Positions 1-6,706 of a stretch of 9,099 nt of DNA are shown here, in pieces. Source of the stretch: an uncultured Bacteroidales bacterium (lineage in GTDB: Bacteria; Bacteroidota; Bacteroidia; Bacteroidales; Paludibacteraceae); the NCBI GenBank assembly GCA_903929065.1, contig CAIYTJ010000265.1, positions 1 through 9,099 of the forward strand, in the 5' to 3' direction. A program made the position numbers and the translations under genes. How positions within the stretch are numbered: position 1 is the first letter of the stretch; each line of letters starts with the position of its first letter. The notes below the pieces were generated by a model. It saw only the letters and a program-made list of their open reading frames with translations, was not told the DNA's origin and ran no database searches.

Positions 1-204
1 GGTTTGCCTCAAAATCAATCCGTTAATTCACCATTCGGAGCCTATAATGTTCGTTTTTTGCAAAATAAAAACGAAATAAAGGTATTCAAATCATTCTTTT
101 TAAAGTCAGGTGATTATACATTGATTGAATATAAATTATTTTATAACTTTATTAAGAAAGTATCCAATATTGAATACAATAACTATATAATAACCAGAAA
201 ATAG
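1..204 (+). CDS. 3' end of a gene cut by the window edge, probably a DUF3857-type secreted protein
   Basis: The reading frame is open from base 1 to a TAG stop at 202-204, so this is the last 67 codons of a gene that starts outside the window. A TTG at 4-6 could be taken as a start, but the frame continues to the edge and no start signal is visible, so it is treated as partial. The tail contains the stretch YKLFYNFIKKVSNIE followed by a short final strand (NNYIITRK). This resembles the C-terminal end of DUF3857/DUF3858 transglutaminase-like proteins (Y..F..F...I...N), though it is too short for a firm family call. The next gene starts only 6 bp downstream on the same strand and belongs to that family, so the two are probably co-transcribed tandem paralogues. 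The paralogy is inference. Confidence 0.6.
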   Translation, partial: GLPQNQSVNSPFGAYNVRFLQNKNEIKVFKSFFLKSGDYTLIEYKLFYNFIKKVSNIEYNNYIITRK

Positions 205-210
205 AATAAA

Positions 211-2169
211 ATGAAAAAAATCACGCTTTTGACCGCTCTTTTAATTTGTAGTTTACCGGTTGTTTTTGCGCAAAAGTTCGTAAATGAATTCGGTAAAGTT
301 GCTAAGGATGATATGGATTACAGTGTTTATCCTCAGGATAAAACAGCAGAAGCAGTTGTTATTTATGATATGGGTGAGGCTTATTTTGTACGTAATGATG
401 ATAATTTTGAAGTGATATTTGAAAAAGCGACAAGAATAAAAGTTTTTAAAGATTCCGGCAAAAAATGGGCTAATGTTGAGATTCCACTGTATCGTCAGGG
501 AAATATTTATGAAACAGTATCAGAGCTTGAAGCATATTCCTATAATGTTGAAAATGGAACAATGCAGCGCACGAAGCTTGATATATCAACATGTCATGAT
601 GAGAAATTAAACGAACGCTGGATTCTTAAGAAATTTGCTATCCCGAATGTCAAAGCCGGCTCAGTTATAGAATACAAGTATAAAGTAAATTCAGAATATA
701 TATTTAATTTCCCAAGTTGGGAATTTCAATGGAGAATTCCGGTTATTTATAGTAAATATGTGACTAAAATGATACCCTTTTACCAATATTCATGGCTTTT
801 GCAAGGAGCTTCATCATTTGACTCGCAACGTTCGTATGAAGAAGGTGGTGTTTCACACCAATATGGATTTACAGAATACCATAACATGGTTTATGAATAT
901 GTAAAGAAGGATATTCCTGCATTTAATGATGAAGAGTTTATTTCTTCTCATGAAGATTATATTATCAAAATCAATATGCAATTGTCCAAAATAATTAATT
1001 TAAATGGCTCTGTAAGAAATATAATGACTACCTGGCCTGAAATGATTAAAGACTTTATTTCTGATGAGGATTTTGGAGGTTATATTTCTAAATCAGCAAG
1101 AACGGCTTCAAAGTTTTTTGATATTAAAACGCTGTCGTCTGTACCTGAACAGGAGAAATTTGATTCGATCATGAGTTTTGTAAAAAACAATTACAGTTGG
1201 AATGGGGAGAATAGAACTACTTGCTCTAAAAATCTGAATACATTTCTGAAAGATAAAACCGGCAATAATGCCAATTTAAATCTTTTTGCACTGGGTTTAT
1301 TAAAAGCTTGTGGTATAAATGCATATCCTGTTATTCTAAGCACTCGCAGACATGGAAAAATCAGGTACGATTATCCGTTTAATCATTTCTTTGATTATGT
1401 TTGTTTAATTGCAGATGTGAATGGTAAAAAAGTGTTGACCGATGCAACGGATCCGTTAAACTCAAACAGCCGTATTCCGGAAAAATGTATAAATGACCGG
1501 GGCCTGTTAATACAAAAAGATAAAGTGGAATGGGTTGTATTGCAATCTACAATACCCTCTTCAAAACATACAGCAATATCAGTTAACCTGACCGATTCAA
1601 CTCAAAACTCAAAAATTGAATCAACATCCAAAGAATATTATGCATTAGACTACAGAAATGATTGGGGCGAAAATATAAAAACCATTCAAAAATCTCTTGT
1701 AAAAAAGGGCTACAATGTGGTTGATTCATCCATCGTTGTGAAAAATCTGAATAAAATCAAAGCTCCATACGTTTTGAATTATAAGGTTGAAGATAAACCG
1801 GAGAGGATTAATGGAAAGATATATGTTTCACCATTTTTAAATGAAAATTTAAAGGAAAACCCACTGAAACAACAATCCAGAACTTATGCACTTGATATGA
1901 TCTATCCAACGAAACAATCGTTCATCGCTGAAATTAAAATTCCCGATGGTTATAAGATTGATTTTATTCCTGAGAATGAAAAGATAATGAATGATGAGTT
2001 TGGTTTTGACTATACCATTCTGACCAACGATACCACTGTAATTGTAAATTTCTCATATTATTTTAAATTGCCTGTTTATCCGGCTGATGAATATTTGAAA
2101 ATCAAATATTATTTCAAAGAAATAGTCAATAAGGGAAATGAGAAAGTGGTTTTTTCTAAGAAATTGTGA
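211..2169 (+). CDS. Secreted DUF3857/transglutaminase-like protein, probably non-catalytic
   Basis: This 652-residue protein has an N-terminal signal peptide (MKKITLLTALLICSLPVVFA, cut near residue 20-21), so it is exported to the periplasm or envelope. Residues about 50-240 fit the beta-rich DUF3857 domain, including the run WILKKFAIPNVKAGSVIEYKY at 137-157. Residues about 310-420 fit a transglutaminase-like core: GNNANLNLFALGLLKACGINAYPVILSTR, then FNHFFDY (H392) and VLTDATD (D411). A DUF3858-like C-terminal region follows. In the active form of the fold the first motif reads G-x-C-x-D/E; here it reads G-N-N353-A-N, so the nucleophilic Cys is missing while His and Asp remain. Enzymatic activity is therefore unlikely, and a structural or binding role is inferred. 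The family is common in Bacteroidota, often in tandem copies, with poorly known function. The ATG is 6 bp after the preceding stop and has no clear Shine-Dalgarno. A strong terminator follows. Confidence 0.93.
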   Translation: MKKITLLTALLICSLPVVFAQKFVNEFGKVAKDDMDYSVYPQDKTAEAVVIYDMGEAYFVRNDDNFEVIFEKATRIKVFKDSGKKWANVEIPLYRQGNIYETVSELEAYSYNVENGTMQRTKLDISTCHDEKLNERWILKKFAIPNVKAGSVIEYKYKVNSEYIFNFPSWEFQWRIPVIYSKYVTKMIPFYQYSWLLQGASSFDSQRSYEEGGVSHQYGFTEYHNMVYEYVKKDIPAFNDEEFISSHEDYIIKINMQLSKIINLNGSVRNIMTTWPEMIKDFISDEDFGGYISKSARTASKFFDIKTLSSVPEQEKFDSIMSFVKNNYSWNGENRTTCSKNLNTFLKDKTGNNANLNLFALGLLKACGINAYPVILSTRRHGKIRYDYPFNHFFDYVCLIADVNGKKVLTDATDPLNSNSRIPEKCINDRGLLIQKDKVEWVVLQSTIPSSKHTAISVNLTDSTQNSKIESTSKEYYALDYRNDWGENIKTIQKSLVKKGYNVVDSSIVVKNLNKIKAPYVLNYKVEDKPERINGKIYVSPFLNENLKENPLKQQSRTYALDMIYPTKQSFIAEIKIPDGYKIDFIPENEKIMNDEFGFDYTILTNDTTVIVNFSYYFKLPVYPADEYLKIKYYFKEIVNKGNEKVVFSKKL

Positions 2170-2181
2170 AAGCATCTAACT

Positions 2182-2223
2182 AAAAAAAAGACTTCCTGAG
2201 ATATATCAGGAAGTCTTTTTTTT
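2182..2223. terminator. Bidirectional intrinsic terminator between convergent genes
   Basis: GACTTCCTGA at 2190-2199 pairs perfectly with TCAGGAAGTC at 2206-2215 around the six-base loop GATATA. Eight A (2182-2189) precede the stem and eight T (2216-2223) follow it, so the stem can extend to 18 bp and both strands read as hairpin plus U-run. It lies 13 bp after the DUF3857 stop and 18 bp beyond the murA stop, so it very probably ends transcription from both sides. Confidence 0.93.
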
Positions 2224-2241
2224 GTAAATTAAGAGTGGAAA

Positions 2242-3546
2242 TTAAATGCGTTGAATATTAGCACCCAGCGCATTCAACCGTTTATCAATATCCTGATAAC
2301 CACGATCTATTTGATCGATATTATGAATGATGCTGGTTCCTTCAGCAGAAAGTGCAGCTATTAATAAAGCAATTCCGGCACGAATATCGGGCGAACTCAT
2401 TGTGGAAGCGCGCAAATGAAGCTGATTTCCTTGTCCGATAACGGTGGCACGGTGCGGATCACAAAGAATAATCTGTGCGCCCATATCAATCAGTTTATCA
2501 ACGAAAAATAAACGGCTTTCAAACATCTTCTGGTGAATCAAAACACTTCCGGTTGCTTTAGCTGCTACTACCAGAAAAACGCTTAAAAGGTCAGGAGTAA
2601 GGCCGGGCCACGGAGCATCAGAAATCGTCATGATTGAACCATCTATAAAAGATTCGATTGTATAACTTTCCTGACGCGGAATGAAAATGTCATCACCAAT
2701 TTGTTCCAGTTGTATACCTAGCCGGCGGAAGCTGTCAGGAATAATACCCAATTCATTATAAGCAACATTTTTAATGGTAATTTCGGAAGCAGTCATGGCA
2801 GCCATGCCGATAAAACTGCCAACTTCAATCATATCAGGCAAAATACGATGCGAACAACCTTTTAATGACTTCACGCCGTTTATAGTTAGTAAGTTTGAAC
2901 CAACGCCCGAAATATCTGCACCCATTGAATTGAGCATTCGGCAAAGCTGTTGCAGGTATGGTTCGCAGGCAGCATTATAAATGGTGGTAGTTCCTTCGGC
3001 CAGAACTGCAGCCATTAGAATATTGGCCGTTCCGGTAACTGATGCTTCATCCAGCAACATATAACAACCAACTAACTTTTCAGCTTCAATTTCGTATCGT
3101 TTTTCATCAGGATCGTAACGGAACTCGGCACCGAGTTTCTGAATGCCGATAAAGTGTGTATCAAGTCTCCTGCGGCCTATTTTATCACCACCCGGCTTTG
3201 GAATAATTGCTTTGCCAAATCGAGCCACCATTGGACCGACAATCATAACCGAACCGCGAAGGGATGCACTTTTTTTATAGAAATCGTCAGTTTGAAGATA
3301 ATCGAGGTTGACTTTATCAGCTTTAAATGAATATGTGTCCTGATTGATATGGTTTACTTCTACACCCATATCTTTCAACAAACTGATCAGATTGTTGACA
3401 TCCAAAATGTCGGGAATATTGCTGATTGTAATTGTTTCAGGAGTAAGTAAAACAGCACAAATAACTTGTAAAGCTTCGTTTTTTGCTCCCTGTGGAATGA
3501 TTGAACCGGATAGCCGGCGACCGCCTTCGATTTTGAATGATGCCAT
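2242..3546 (-). CDS. murA: UDP-N-acetylglucosamine 1-carboxyvinyltransferase (MurA), Asp-type active site
   Basis: MurA transfers enolpyruvate from phosphoenolpyruvate to UDP-N-acetylglucosamine in the cytoplasm, the first committed step of peptidoglycan synthesis. The 434-residue product is slightly longer than the E. coli enzyme (419) and shows the two-lobed EPSP-synthase-type fold by motif. Visible motifs are the N-terminal GAKNEAL with K22-N23, the mobile catalytic loop KPGGDKIGRRRLDTH at 117-131, DAPWPGLTPDL with D319 in the general-base position, and SPDIRAGIALL with R389. In the catalytic loop the position that is Cys115 in E. coli is Asp121 (GAT, minus-strand codon at 3186-3184). Asp in this place is known from naturally fosfomycin-insensitive MurA such as those of mycobacteria and chlamydiae. 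The gene lies 72 bp downstream of the DUF4290 gene with no promoter seen between, so it is probably co-transcribed. It ends at the shared terminator. Confidence 0.97.
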   Translation of the reverse strand: MASFKIEGGRRLSGSIIPQGAKNEALQVICAVLLTPETITISNIPDILDVNNLISLLKDMGVEVNHINQDTYSFKADKVNLDYLQTDDFYKKSASLRGSVMIVGPMVARFGKAIIPKPGGDKIGRRRLDTHFIGIQKLGAEFRYDPDEKRYEIEAEKLVGCYMLLDEASVTGTANILMAAVLAEGTTTIYNAACEPYLQQLCRMLNSMGADISGVGSNLLTINGVKSLKGCSHRILPDMIEVGSFIGMAAMTASEITIKNVAYNELGIIPDSFRRLGIQLEQIGDDIFIPRQESYTIESFIDGSIMTISDAPWPGLTPDLLSVFLVVAAKATGSVLIHQKMFESRLFFVDKLIDMGAQIILCDPHRATVIGQGNQLHLRASTMSSPDIRAGIALLIAALSAEGTSIIHNIDQIDRGYQDIDKRLNALGANIQRI

Positions 3547-3552
3547 TTTATA

Positions 3553-3610
3553 CAGTTGACAGTTATCAGTTATCAGTCATCAATATCTGTTAACTGATAA
3601 TTGTTGACTG
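3553..3610. repeat. Imperfect inverted repeat between the DUF4290 gene and murA
   Basis: The 24-base arm 3553-3576 matches the reverse complement of 3587-3610 at 20 of 24 positions, with a 10-base loop. The left arm is itself repetitive (CAGTTGACAGTTATCAGTTATCAG breaks into 7-base units of the CAGTTATC/CAGTTGA kind). It fills most of the gap between the two genes, so it would form a hairpin in the mRNA just before murA. There is no U-run on the murA-coding strand, so it is not a standard terminator. Similar short CAGTTGA-type repeats are, from memory, scattered between genes in Bacteroidota. Confidence 0.75.
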
Positions 3611-3618
3611 TTGCCTGT

Positions 3619-4206
3619 TTATTTTTTCTTTCTTGGCTTATTTTTTTTATTGAAAAGTACATCTTTCGATTCCACCAGTTTGAAGAAATCTTCTGAGATA
3701 TCCAGTTTCCCTTTCGAAAGTAACCGTAAATCATCGAAAATTTTCTTATCATCCACTACTTCCTTATTCCATGTCAGGAAGCATTTTTTCATTTGGTTGG
3801 CAATCAGGCGTATCAGTTCGTTTTTCTCTTCACCTTCAGTGTATTCCGCCACTTTTTCAATCATTTCTTCCAATGTGCGGCCATAATGTTGATAGCGGAT
3901 TCTGGAATTTTTATAAGGAATCGATTCCGGTCGTGTATAAAGGTTTTCTTCCTGCAGAATTTCATACGGAAAATCTATATCAAGTTTAAAGCCCGACATG
4001 ATAGCCACGTGATCCCAGAGTTTATGTTTAAAATCATTTACATCACGCAGATAGGGGAACAGGTTTCCCATAATATTGATTATCGTTTTCACGCAGCGGG
4101 TACGTTCTTCACGATCTTCAATGGTAAGAGCGTAAGTAACCATTTGTTGTATATTGCGCCCGTATTCGGGCATTATCAGTTTCCCCTGTAAGGTTGTATA
4201 TTCCAT
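3619..4206 (-). CDS. DUF4290 domain protein
   Basis: This 195-residue cytoplasmic protein has no signal peptide or membrane segment. It matches, from memory, the Bacteroidota-specific DUF4290 family: PEYGRNIQQMV at 13-23, LTIEDREERTRCVKTIINIMGN at 27-48, RDVNDFKHKLWDH at 54-66, FKLDIDFPYE at 73-82, IRYQHYGRTLEEMI at 103-116 and the helical LIRLIANQMKKCFLTWNK at 131-148. The molecular function is not known. The C-terminus is strongly basic (KKNKPRKKK), which may contact RNA or another polyanion, but that is inference. In Bacteroidales this gene commonly sits directly before murA, as here, suggesting a shared transcript and possibly a link to growth or envelope synthesis. The ATG at 4206 fits the family N-terminus (MEY...). 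A -7 element lies 26 bp upstream. Confidence 0.92.
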   Translation of the reverse strand: MEYTTLQGKLIMPEYGRNIQQMVTYALTIEDREERTRCVKTIINIMGNLFPYLRDVNDFKHKLWDHVAIMSGFKLDIDFPYEILQEENLYTRPESIPYKNSRIRYQHYGRTLEEMIEKVAEYTEGEEKNELIRLIANQMKKCFLTWNKEVVDDKKIFDDLRLLSKGKLDISEDFFKLVESKDVLFNKKNKPRKKK

Positions 4207-4231
4207 TTTTAGTTAAGATGAATTTAGAATA

Positions 4232-4239
4232 CAAAAGTA
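4232..4239 (-). promoter_or_regulatory. Probable -7 promoter element for DUF4290-murA
   Basis: On the minus strand the sequence reads TACTTTTG, an exact match to the Bacteroidota -7 consensus TAnnTTTG. It would start transcription roughly 20 nt before the DUF4290 ATG. A clear -33 TTTG is not seen at the usual spacing, so the assignment rests on the -7 element and its position. Confidence 0.55.
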
Positions 4240-4262
4240 GTGATTTTTATCGGTTCATCAGT

Positions 4263-4289
4263 TTATAAAGCTTATAAAGTTAGTAAAGT
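4263..4289. repeat. Three 9-bp direct repeats
   Basis: TTATAAAGC (4263-4271), TTATAAAGT (4272-4280) and TAGTAAAGT (4281-4289) are adjacent copies differing by one to three bases. They lie upstream of the DUF4290 promoter, in the 133-bp gap after the EEP-family gene. They may be a simple slippage product; no function is evident. Confidence 0.7.
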
Positions 4290-4339
4290 CTATATACCTT
4301 AAAAACATCAACTATCAATTACCAACGTCGAGCTGTTAA

Positions 4340-5413
4340 CTATTTTGTCTCTTTTATAAGATAAATCAAAGTAGGGTAGTGGTCGCTGTAACCGTTAGTC
4401 CATGCACCACCGGAATGTGTTCTGATGGGTGAACCTTTGTATTTTCCTTCCTGTTGAGTCAGGAACGCCCGGTTAAAGATTTCCGCTTTCCAGAATCTGA
4501 GTTTTCCTTTTTCGGCATGAGCCAAACCGGAAGAAATAATTTGCTGGTCGAACAAGTTCCACTGGTCGTTATAAGCCAGTGAGCCGATTCCGCGATCCAA
4601 TGTTTTCCACAATGTATTATACAATTCGCCATCTTTTACCTCATTGATTTCTTTTTTAGCACCCAACACTTTAGCACAACTCTCGTTGAACGGATCATCA
4701 TTTAAATCACCCATAATTATGATTTTAGCTTTCGGATCAATACGAAAAAGTGAATCGGCAATAGAACGTGTCAAAGCTGCAGCCGCATTACGTTTCGGAC
4801 GGGATGGAAGTTCTCCGCTGCTGCGTGAAGGCCAGTGGTTGACAATTACATGTACTTTCTCACCCTGTAAATAACCGCTTACCATCAATTGGTCGCGGGT
4901 TTTAAAGTTGGGATCATCCGGCATGTGTAACCGGTACGATTTACTGTTGGTTACTGTAAAAAGTCGTGGATTATAAAGCAGGGCCACATCAACGCCACGC
5001 AAGTCAGGACTATCATAATGAACAATCTCCAAATGACGCTTGGCCAATGCAGGTTGTTTAATGATATCTTCCAATACACCCCGGTTTTCAATTTCCGAAA
5101 GACCAATCATTGCCACGCCTGCTGGTGAATAATCAAGTCCGATTTGGGAAATGGCATACGACATGTGTTCCAGTTTGGCATTATATTTCTGGGTATTCCA
5201 TTTCATTGCCCCGTTTGGAAGATATTCCTCGTCGCGAACATTATCCTGATGAATGGTATCAAAAAAGTTTTCCTGATTATAAAATGCAATGCAGCTAACA
5301 TTGACTTTAACTTTATCGTTGGAATTTGATTGTGCTGTTGATTTTACCGGGATTCCAATACTGAAAAGTATAACCAGGGCAAGAACAATTGGAACTAAAG
5401 GTGACTTATTCAT
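4340..5413 (-). CDS. Exported endonuclease/exonuclease/phosphatase (EEP) family protein
   Basis: The 357-residue protein starts with a hydrophobic signal sequence (residues about 8-28, likely cut after STAQ), so it is predicted to act outside the cytoplasm. The mature part carries the metal-dependent EEP phosphohydrolase motifs in order: FYNQENFFD (Asn49), LSEIEN with metal-binding Glu107, VNHWPSRSSG with His193, MGDLNDDP with Asp236 and Asn238, YNDQWNLFDQ at 281-290, and GYSDHYP with the terminal Asp344-His345 pair. All expected catalytic residues appear present. Family members cleave phosphodiester or phosphomonoester bonds in nucleic acids, lipids or inositol phosphates. The sequence does not fix the substrate; Bacteroidota copies are usually annotated only as endonuclease/exonuclease/phosphatase family protein. 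The 183-bp gap upstream to the next gene has no convincing TAnnTTTG element, so the promoter is unassigned. Transcription probably does not continue into DUF4290, which has its own -7 element. Confidence 0.93.
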   Translation of the reverse strand: MNKSPLVPIVLALVILFSIGIPVKSTAQSNSNDKVKVNVSCIAFYNQENFFDTIHQDNVRDEEYLPNGAMKWNTQKYNAKLEHMSYAISQIGLDYSPAGVAMIGLSEIENRGVLEDIIKQPALAKRHLEIVHYDSPDLRGVDVALLYNPRLFTVTNSKSYRLHMPDDPNFKTRDQLMVSGYLQGEKVHVIVNHWPSRSSGELPSRPKRNAAAALTRSIADSLFRIDPKAKIIIMGDLNDDPFNESCAKVLGAKKEINEVKDGELYNTLWKTLDRGIGSLAYNDQWNLFDQQIISSGLAHAEKGKLRFWKAEIFNRAFLTQQEGKYKGSPIRTHSGGAWTNGYSDHYPTLIYLIKETK

Positions 5414-5596
5414 ATGATTTTTGTTGAAAAAATGAATTTATATTATTTGACAACAAAAATGAGAAAAAAAAGTGAAAGAAAAAAATCAGCATGCAAAACA
5501 GGAGTTAAACTAAAACCAAAAGTCATAAGTTTTTAAAAATGATGTCGTGTCATAATACTGTGTTTCTGTTGGTTTGATGAGAAAAATGCTTGAATA

Positions 5597-6175
5597 TTAC
5601 GTTGGAAGTAAATCTGACAATTGTTGTTCCAATTCTGAATAAACTTCATCAGGAGCAGCACCCAGTGAATCGAATGTTTTACTGGCAAAGCTTCTCATAG
5701 TAGCAGTAAGTGTAATGTCAAGTATTTCAATATCTTCAAAGCCAACAGCACGGATTAAATCAACATCATTCTGAGTCATTTCATTGGCATTCCGGATGAT
5801 TTTTTGGGCAAACTCCATCATGGCCACTTCTTTAGTTTCTAATCCAGCTTCATGAAAATTGATAAGTATTGAACGTAACTGTTCAATGTTGAAACCGTTT
5901 TTTATCAAAATAGTACCATGTGCAAGAAGGCAATAACGGCATTTCAATGCACTTGCAGCGGCAAAGGTAACCAGTTCATACGTTCTTAAACGCAGATTCT
6001 TGCGAATACTTCCCTGAAATGCTCTCCAGGTTTCCAGAACATCAGGCCGAAGACTGAAAACTTTGGCATGATTTGGGACATATCCCATACTTTTACGGTC
6101 ACTTTCGTAGATTTCATGGAGTTTTCCTTCAGCTTCCACATCATCAATTGTTTGAATAAACATCTGTTTTTTCAT
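5597..6175 (-). CDS. AhpD-like / carboxymuconolactone decarboxylase family peroxidase-related protein
   Basis: From the ATG at 6175 the product is 192 residues (MKKQMFIQTI...). An in-frame GTG at 6220 would add 15 residues (through KSEYN) that do not look like the family, so the ATG is preferred. The central segment ELVTFAAASALKCRYCLLAHG (residues 67-87) is the hallmark AhpD motif, with Cys79-x-x-Cys82 and His86 preceded by Glu67. In AhpD this is the thiol pair and proton relay used to reduce peroxide-linked partners. The whole length fits the uncharacterised peroxidase-related subfamily: an N-terminal extension of about 45 residues with GYVPNHAKVFSLRPDV, then the core helices and a helical C-terminal tail. 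It is probably cytoplasmic and redox-active, but its true substrate or electron donor is not shown by the neighbours. No Shine-Dalgarno precedes the start, as is usual in Bacteroidota. Confidence 0.9.
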   Translation of the reverse strand: MKKQMFIQTIDDVEAEGKLHEIYESDRKSMGYVPNHAKVFSLRPDVLETWRAFQGSIRKNLRLRTYELVTFAAASALKCRYCLLAHGTILIKNGFNIEQLRSILINFHEAGLETKEVAMMEFAQKIIRNANEMTQNDVDLIRAVGFEDIEILDITLTATMRSFASKTFDSLGAAPDEVYSELEQQLSDLLPT

Positions 6176-6250
6176 ATTATATTCGCTTTTATAATTGCAG
6201 TAAAAAAGCACAAAGAACACTTATGTTTAAACAAATTTCGCCTGTGCAGG

Positions 6251-6316
6251 GTTCAATAAATTTTTTCCAAACAATTCAAAAGGATTTCTCGCATACACAG
6301 CAACATTTTATTGAAC
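6251..6316. repeat. Perfect 10-bp inverted repeat with 46-bp spacer
   Basis: GTTCAATAAA at 6251-6260 is the exact reverse complement of TTTATTGAAC at 6307-6316. The left arm is immediately preceded by CCTGTGCAGG, itself an interrupted palindrome. No T-run or gene explains it. It could be paired regulator sites, a scar of a small inserted element, or chance. Confidence 0.5.
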
Positions 6317-6433
6317 AGACTCCGTTTTTTGAAACGAAAAATCGTACAGGCCTAATAGCCTCACATTTATTAGCTGGTAAACGCATGTAAACTCGACTTT
6401 TATAATTTTGTTTAATAAAAGTTGGAAGAATGG

Positions 6434-6464
6434 TTGTTAATGTGAATAATAGTTTTTATCTTTG
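6434..6464 (+). promoter_or_regulatory. Bacteroidota-type promoter (TTG-N20-TATCTTTG)
   Basis: TATCTTTG at 6457-6464 matches the -7 consensus TAnnTTTG exactly, and TTG at 6434-6436 lies 20 bp upstream, within the normal -33 spacing. Transcription would begin near 6470, immediately before the three-copy inverted motif. It points toward the beta-barrel gene 235 bp away, giving either a long 5' leader or a separate small RNA. Confidence 0.6.
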
Positions 6465-6477
6465 GGTCGGGAAAACA

Positions 6478-6552
6478 GGCTATTGTTCATATCCCTTTAT
6501 ATAGAGGATATGTGCAATAATTTATAGCCATAAAGCAGGGATATGTACAATT
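6478..6552 (+). repeat. Three-copy 14-15-bp motif able to form two alternative hairpins
   Basis: The left arm TATTGTTCATATCCC (6481-6495) can pair with GGATATGTGCAATA (6506-6519; 12 Watson-Crick pairs, one G-U, one mismatch). It can instead pair with GGGATATGTACAATT (6538-6552; 13 of 15 pairs). The first hairpin can be closed further by GGCTA (6478-6482) or TAGCC (6525-6529) in a different register. The same motif (roughly GGATATGWRCAATW) is thus present once inverted and twice direct within 75 bp. It begins about 10 nt after the predicted transcription start. Either competing RNA folds or binding sites for a dimeric regulator would explain it; the sequence cannot decide. Confidence 0.65.
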
Positions 6553-6611
6553 GAATGTGTATTGGTGTTAGCAGCCATTCAAAGAAACAAAAAAACATCC
6601 GACTATCTTCC

Positions 6612-6619
6612 TAATTTTG
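6612..6619 (+). promoter_or_regulatory. Possible -7 element nearer the beta-barrel gene
   Basis: TAATTTTG fits TAnnTTTG and lies 87 bp before the ATG at 6707. No TTG/TTTG is seen at the -33 distance, where the sequence is A-rich, so this is a weaker candidate than the promoter at 6434-6464. Confidence 0.35.
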
Positions 6620-6644
6620 TAATAGTAAAGCAATAAAATTTCAG

Positions 6645-6671
6645 TTCCTCGTCTTACGTGACTAGGAGGAA
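6645..6671 (+). promoter_or_regulatory. Shine-Dalgarno sequence inside a possible hairpin
   Basis: AGGAGG (6664-6669) is a perfect anti-16S match, unusual in a genome whose other genes lack one. TTCCTC at 6645-6650 can pair with GAGGAA at 6666-6671, and GTC/GAC inside the loop can add three pairs, so the site may be masked. It is 12 nt before an ATG at 6682 (a 20-codon frame ending at 6744) and 37 nt before the beta-barrel ATG at 6707, so neither spacing is ideal. Confidence 0.4.
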
Positions 6672-6706
6672 TTTTAAATTCATGCACAAATTTAACTCAA
6701 AGAATT

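Larger units (their letters stand above)
6176..6706. other. 531-bp gene-free region with promoters and repeats
   Basis: No believable gene lies between the AhpD-like gene and the beta-barrel gene. The left part (6176-6400) is AT-rich and contains CCTGTGCAGG (6241-6250) and a 10-bp inverted repeat, listed separately. The right part holds a promoter at 6434-6464, a three-copy inverted motif at 6478-6552, a 7-bp hairpin (TTGAATG 6551-6557 with CATTCAA 6576-6582) and a second -7 element at 6612. It therefore looks like a long untranslated leader or a small-RNA locus, not empty spacer. Confidence 0.6.

Noticed and set aside
3793..4191. 132-codon plus-strand frame opposite the DUF4290 gene
   Set aside because: It lies wholly antisense to a well-recognised gene and its translation has no family resemblance.
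6176..6220. 15-residue N-terminal extension of the AhpD-like protein from a GTG at 6220
   Set aside because: The extension is not family-like and the internal ATG at 6175 starts a typical N-terminus.
6478..6582. Integron attC-like site (GTTAGCAGCC near the hairpins)
   Set aside because: GTTAGCA does not fit GTTRRRY, no matching RYYYAAC partner was found, and no integron integrase is present.
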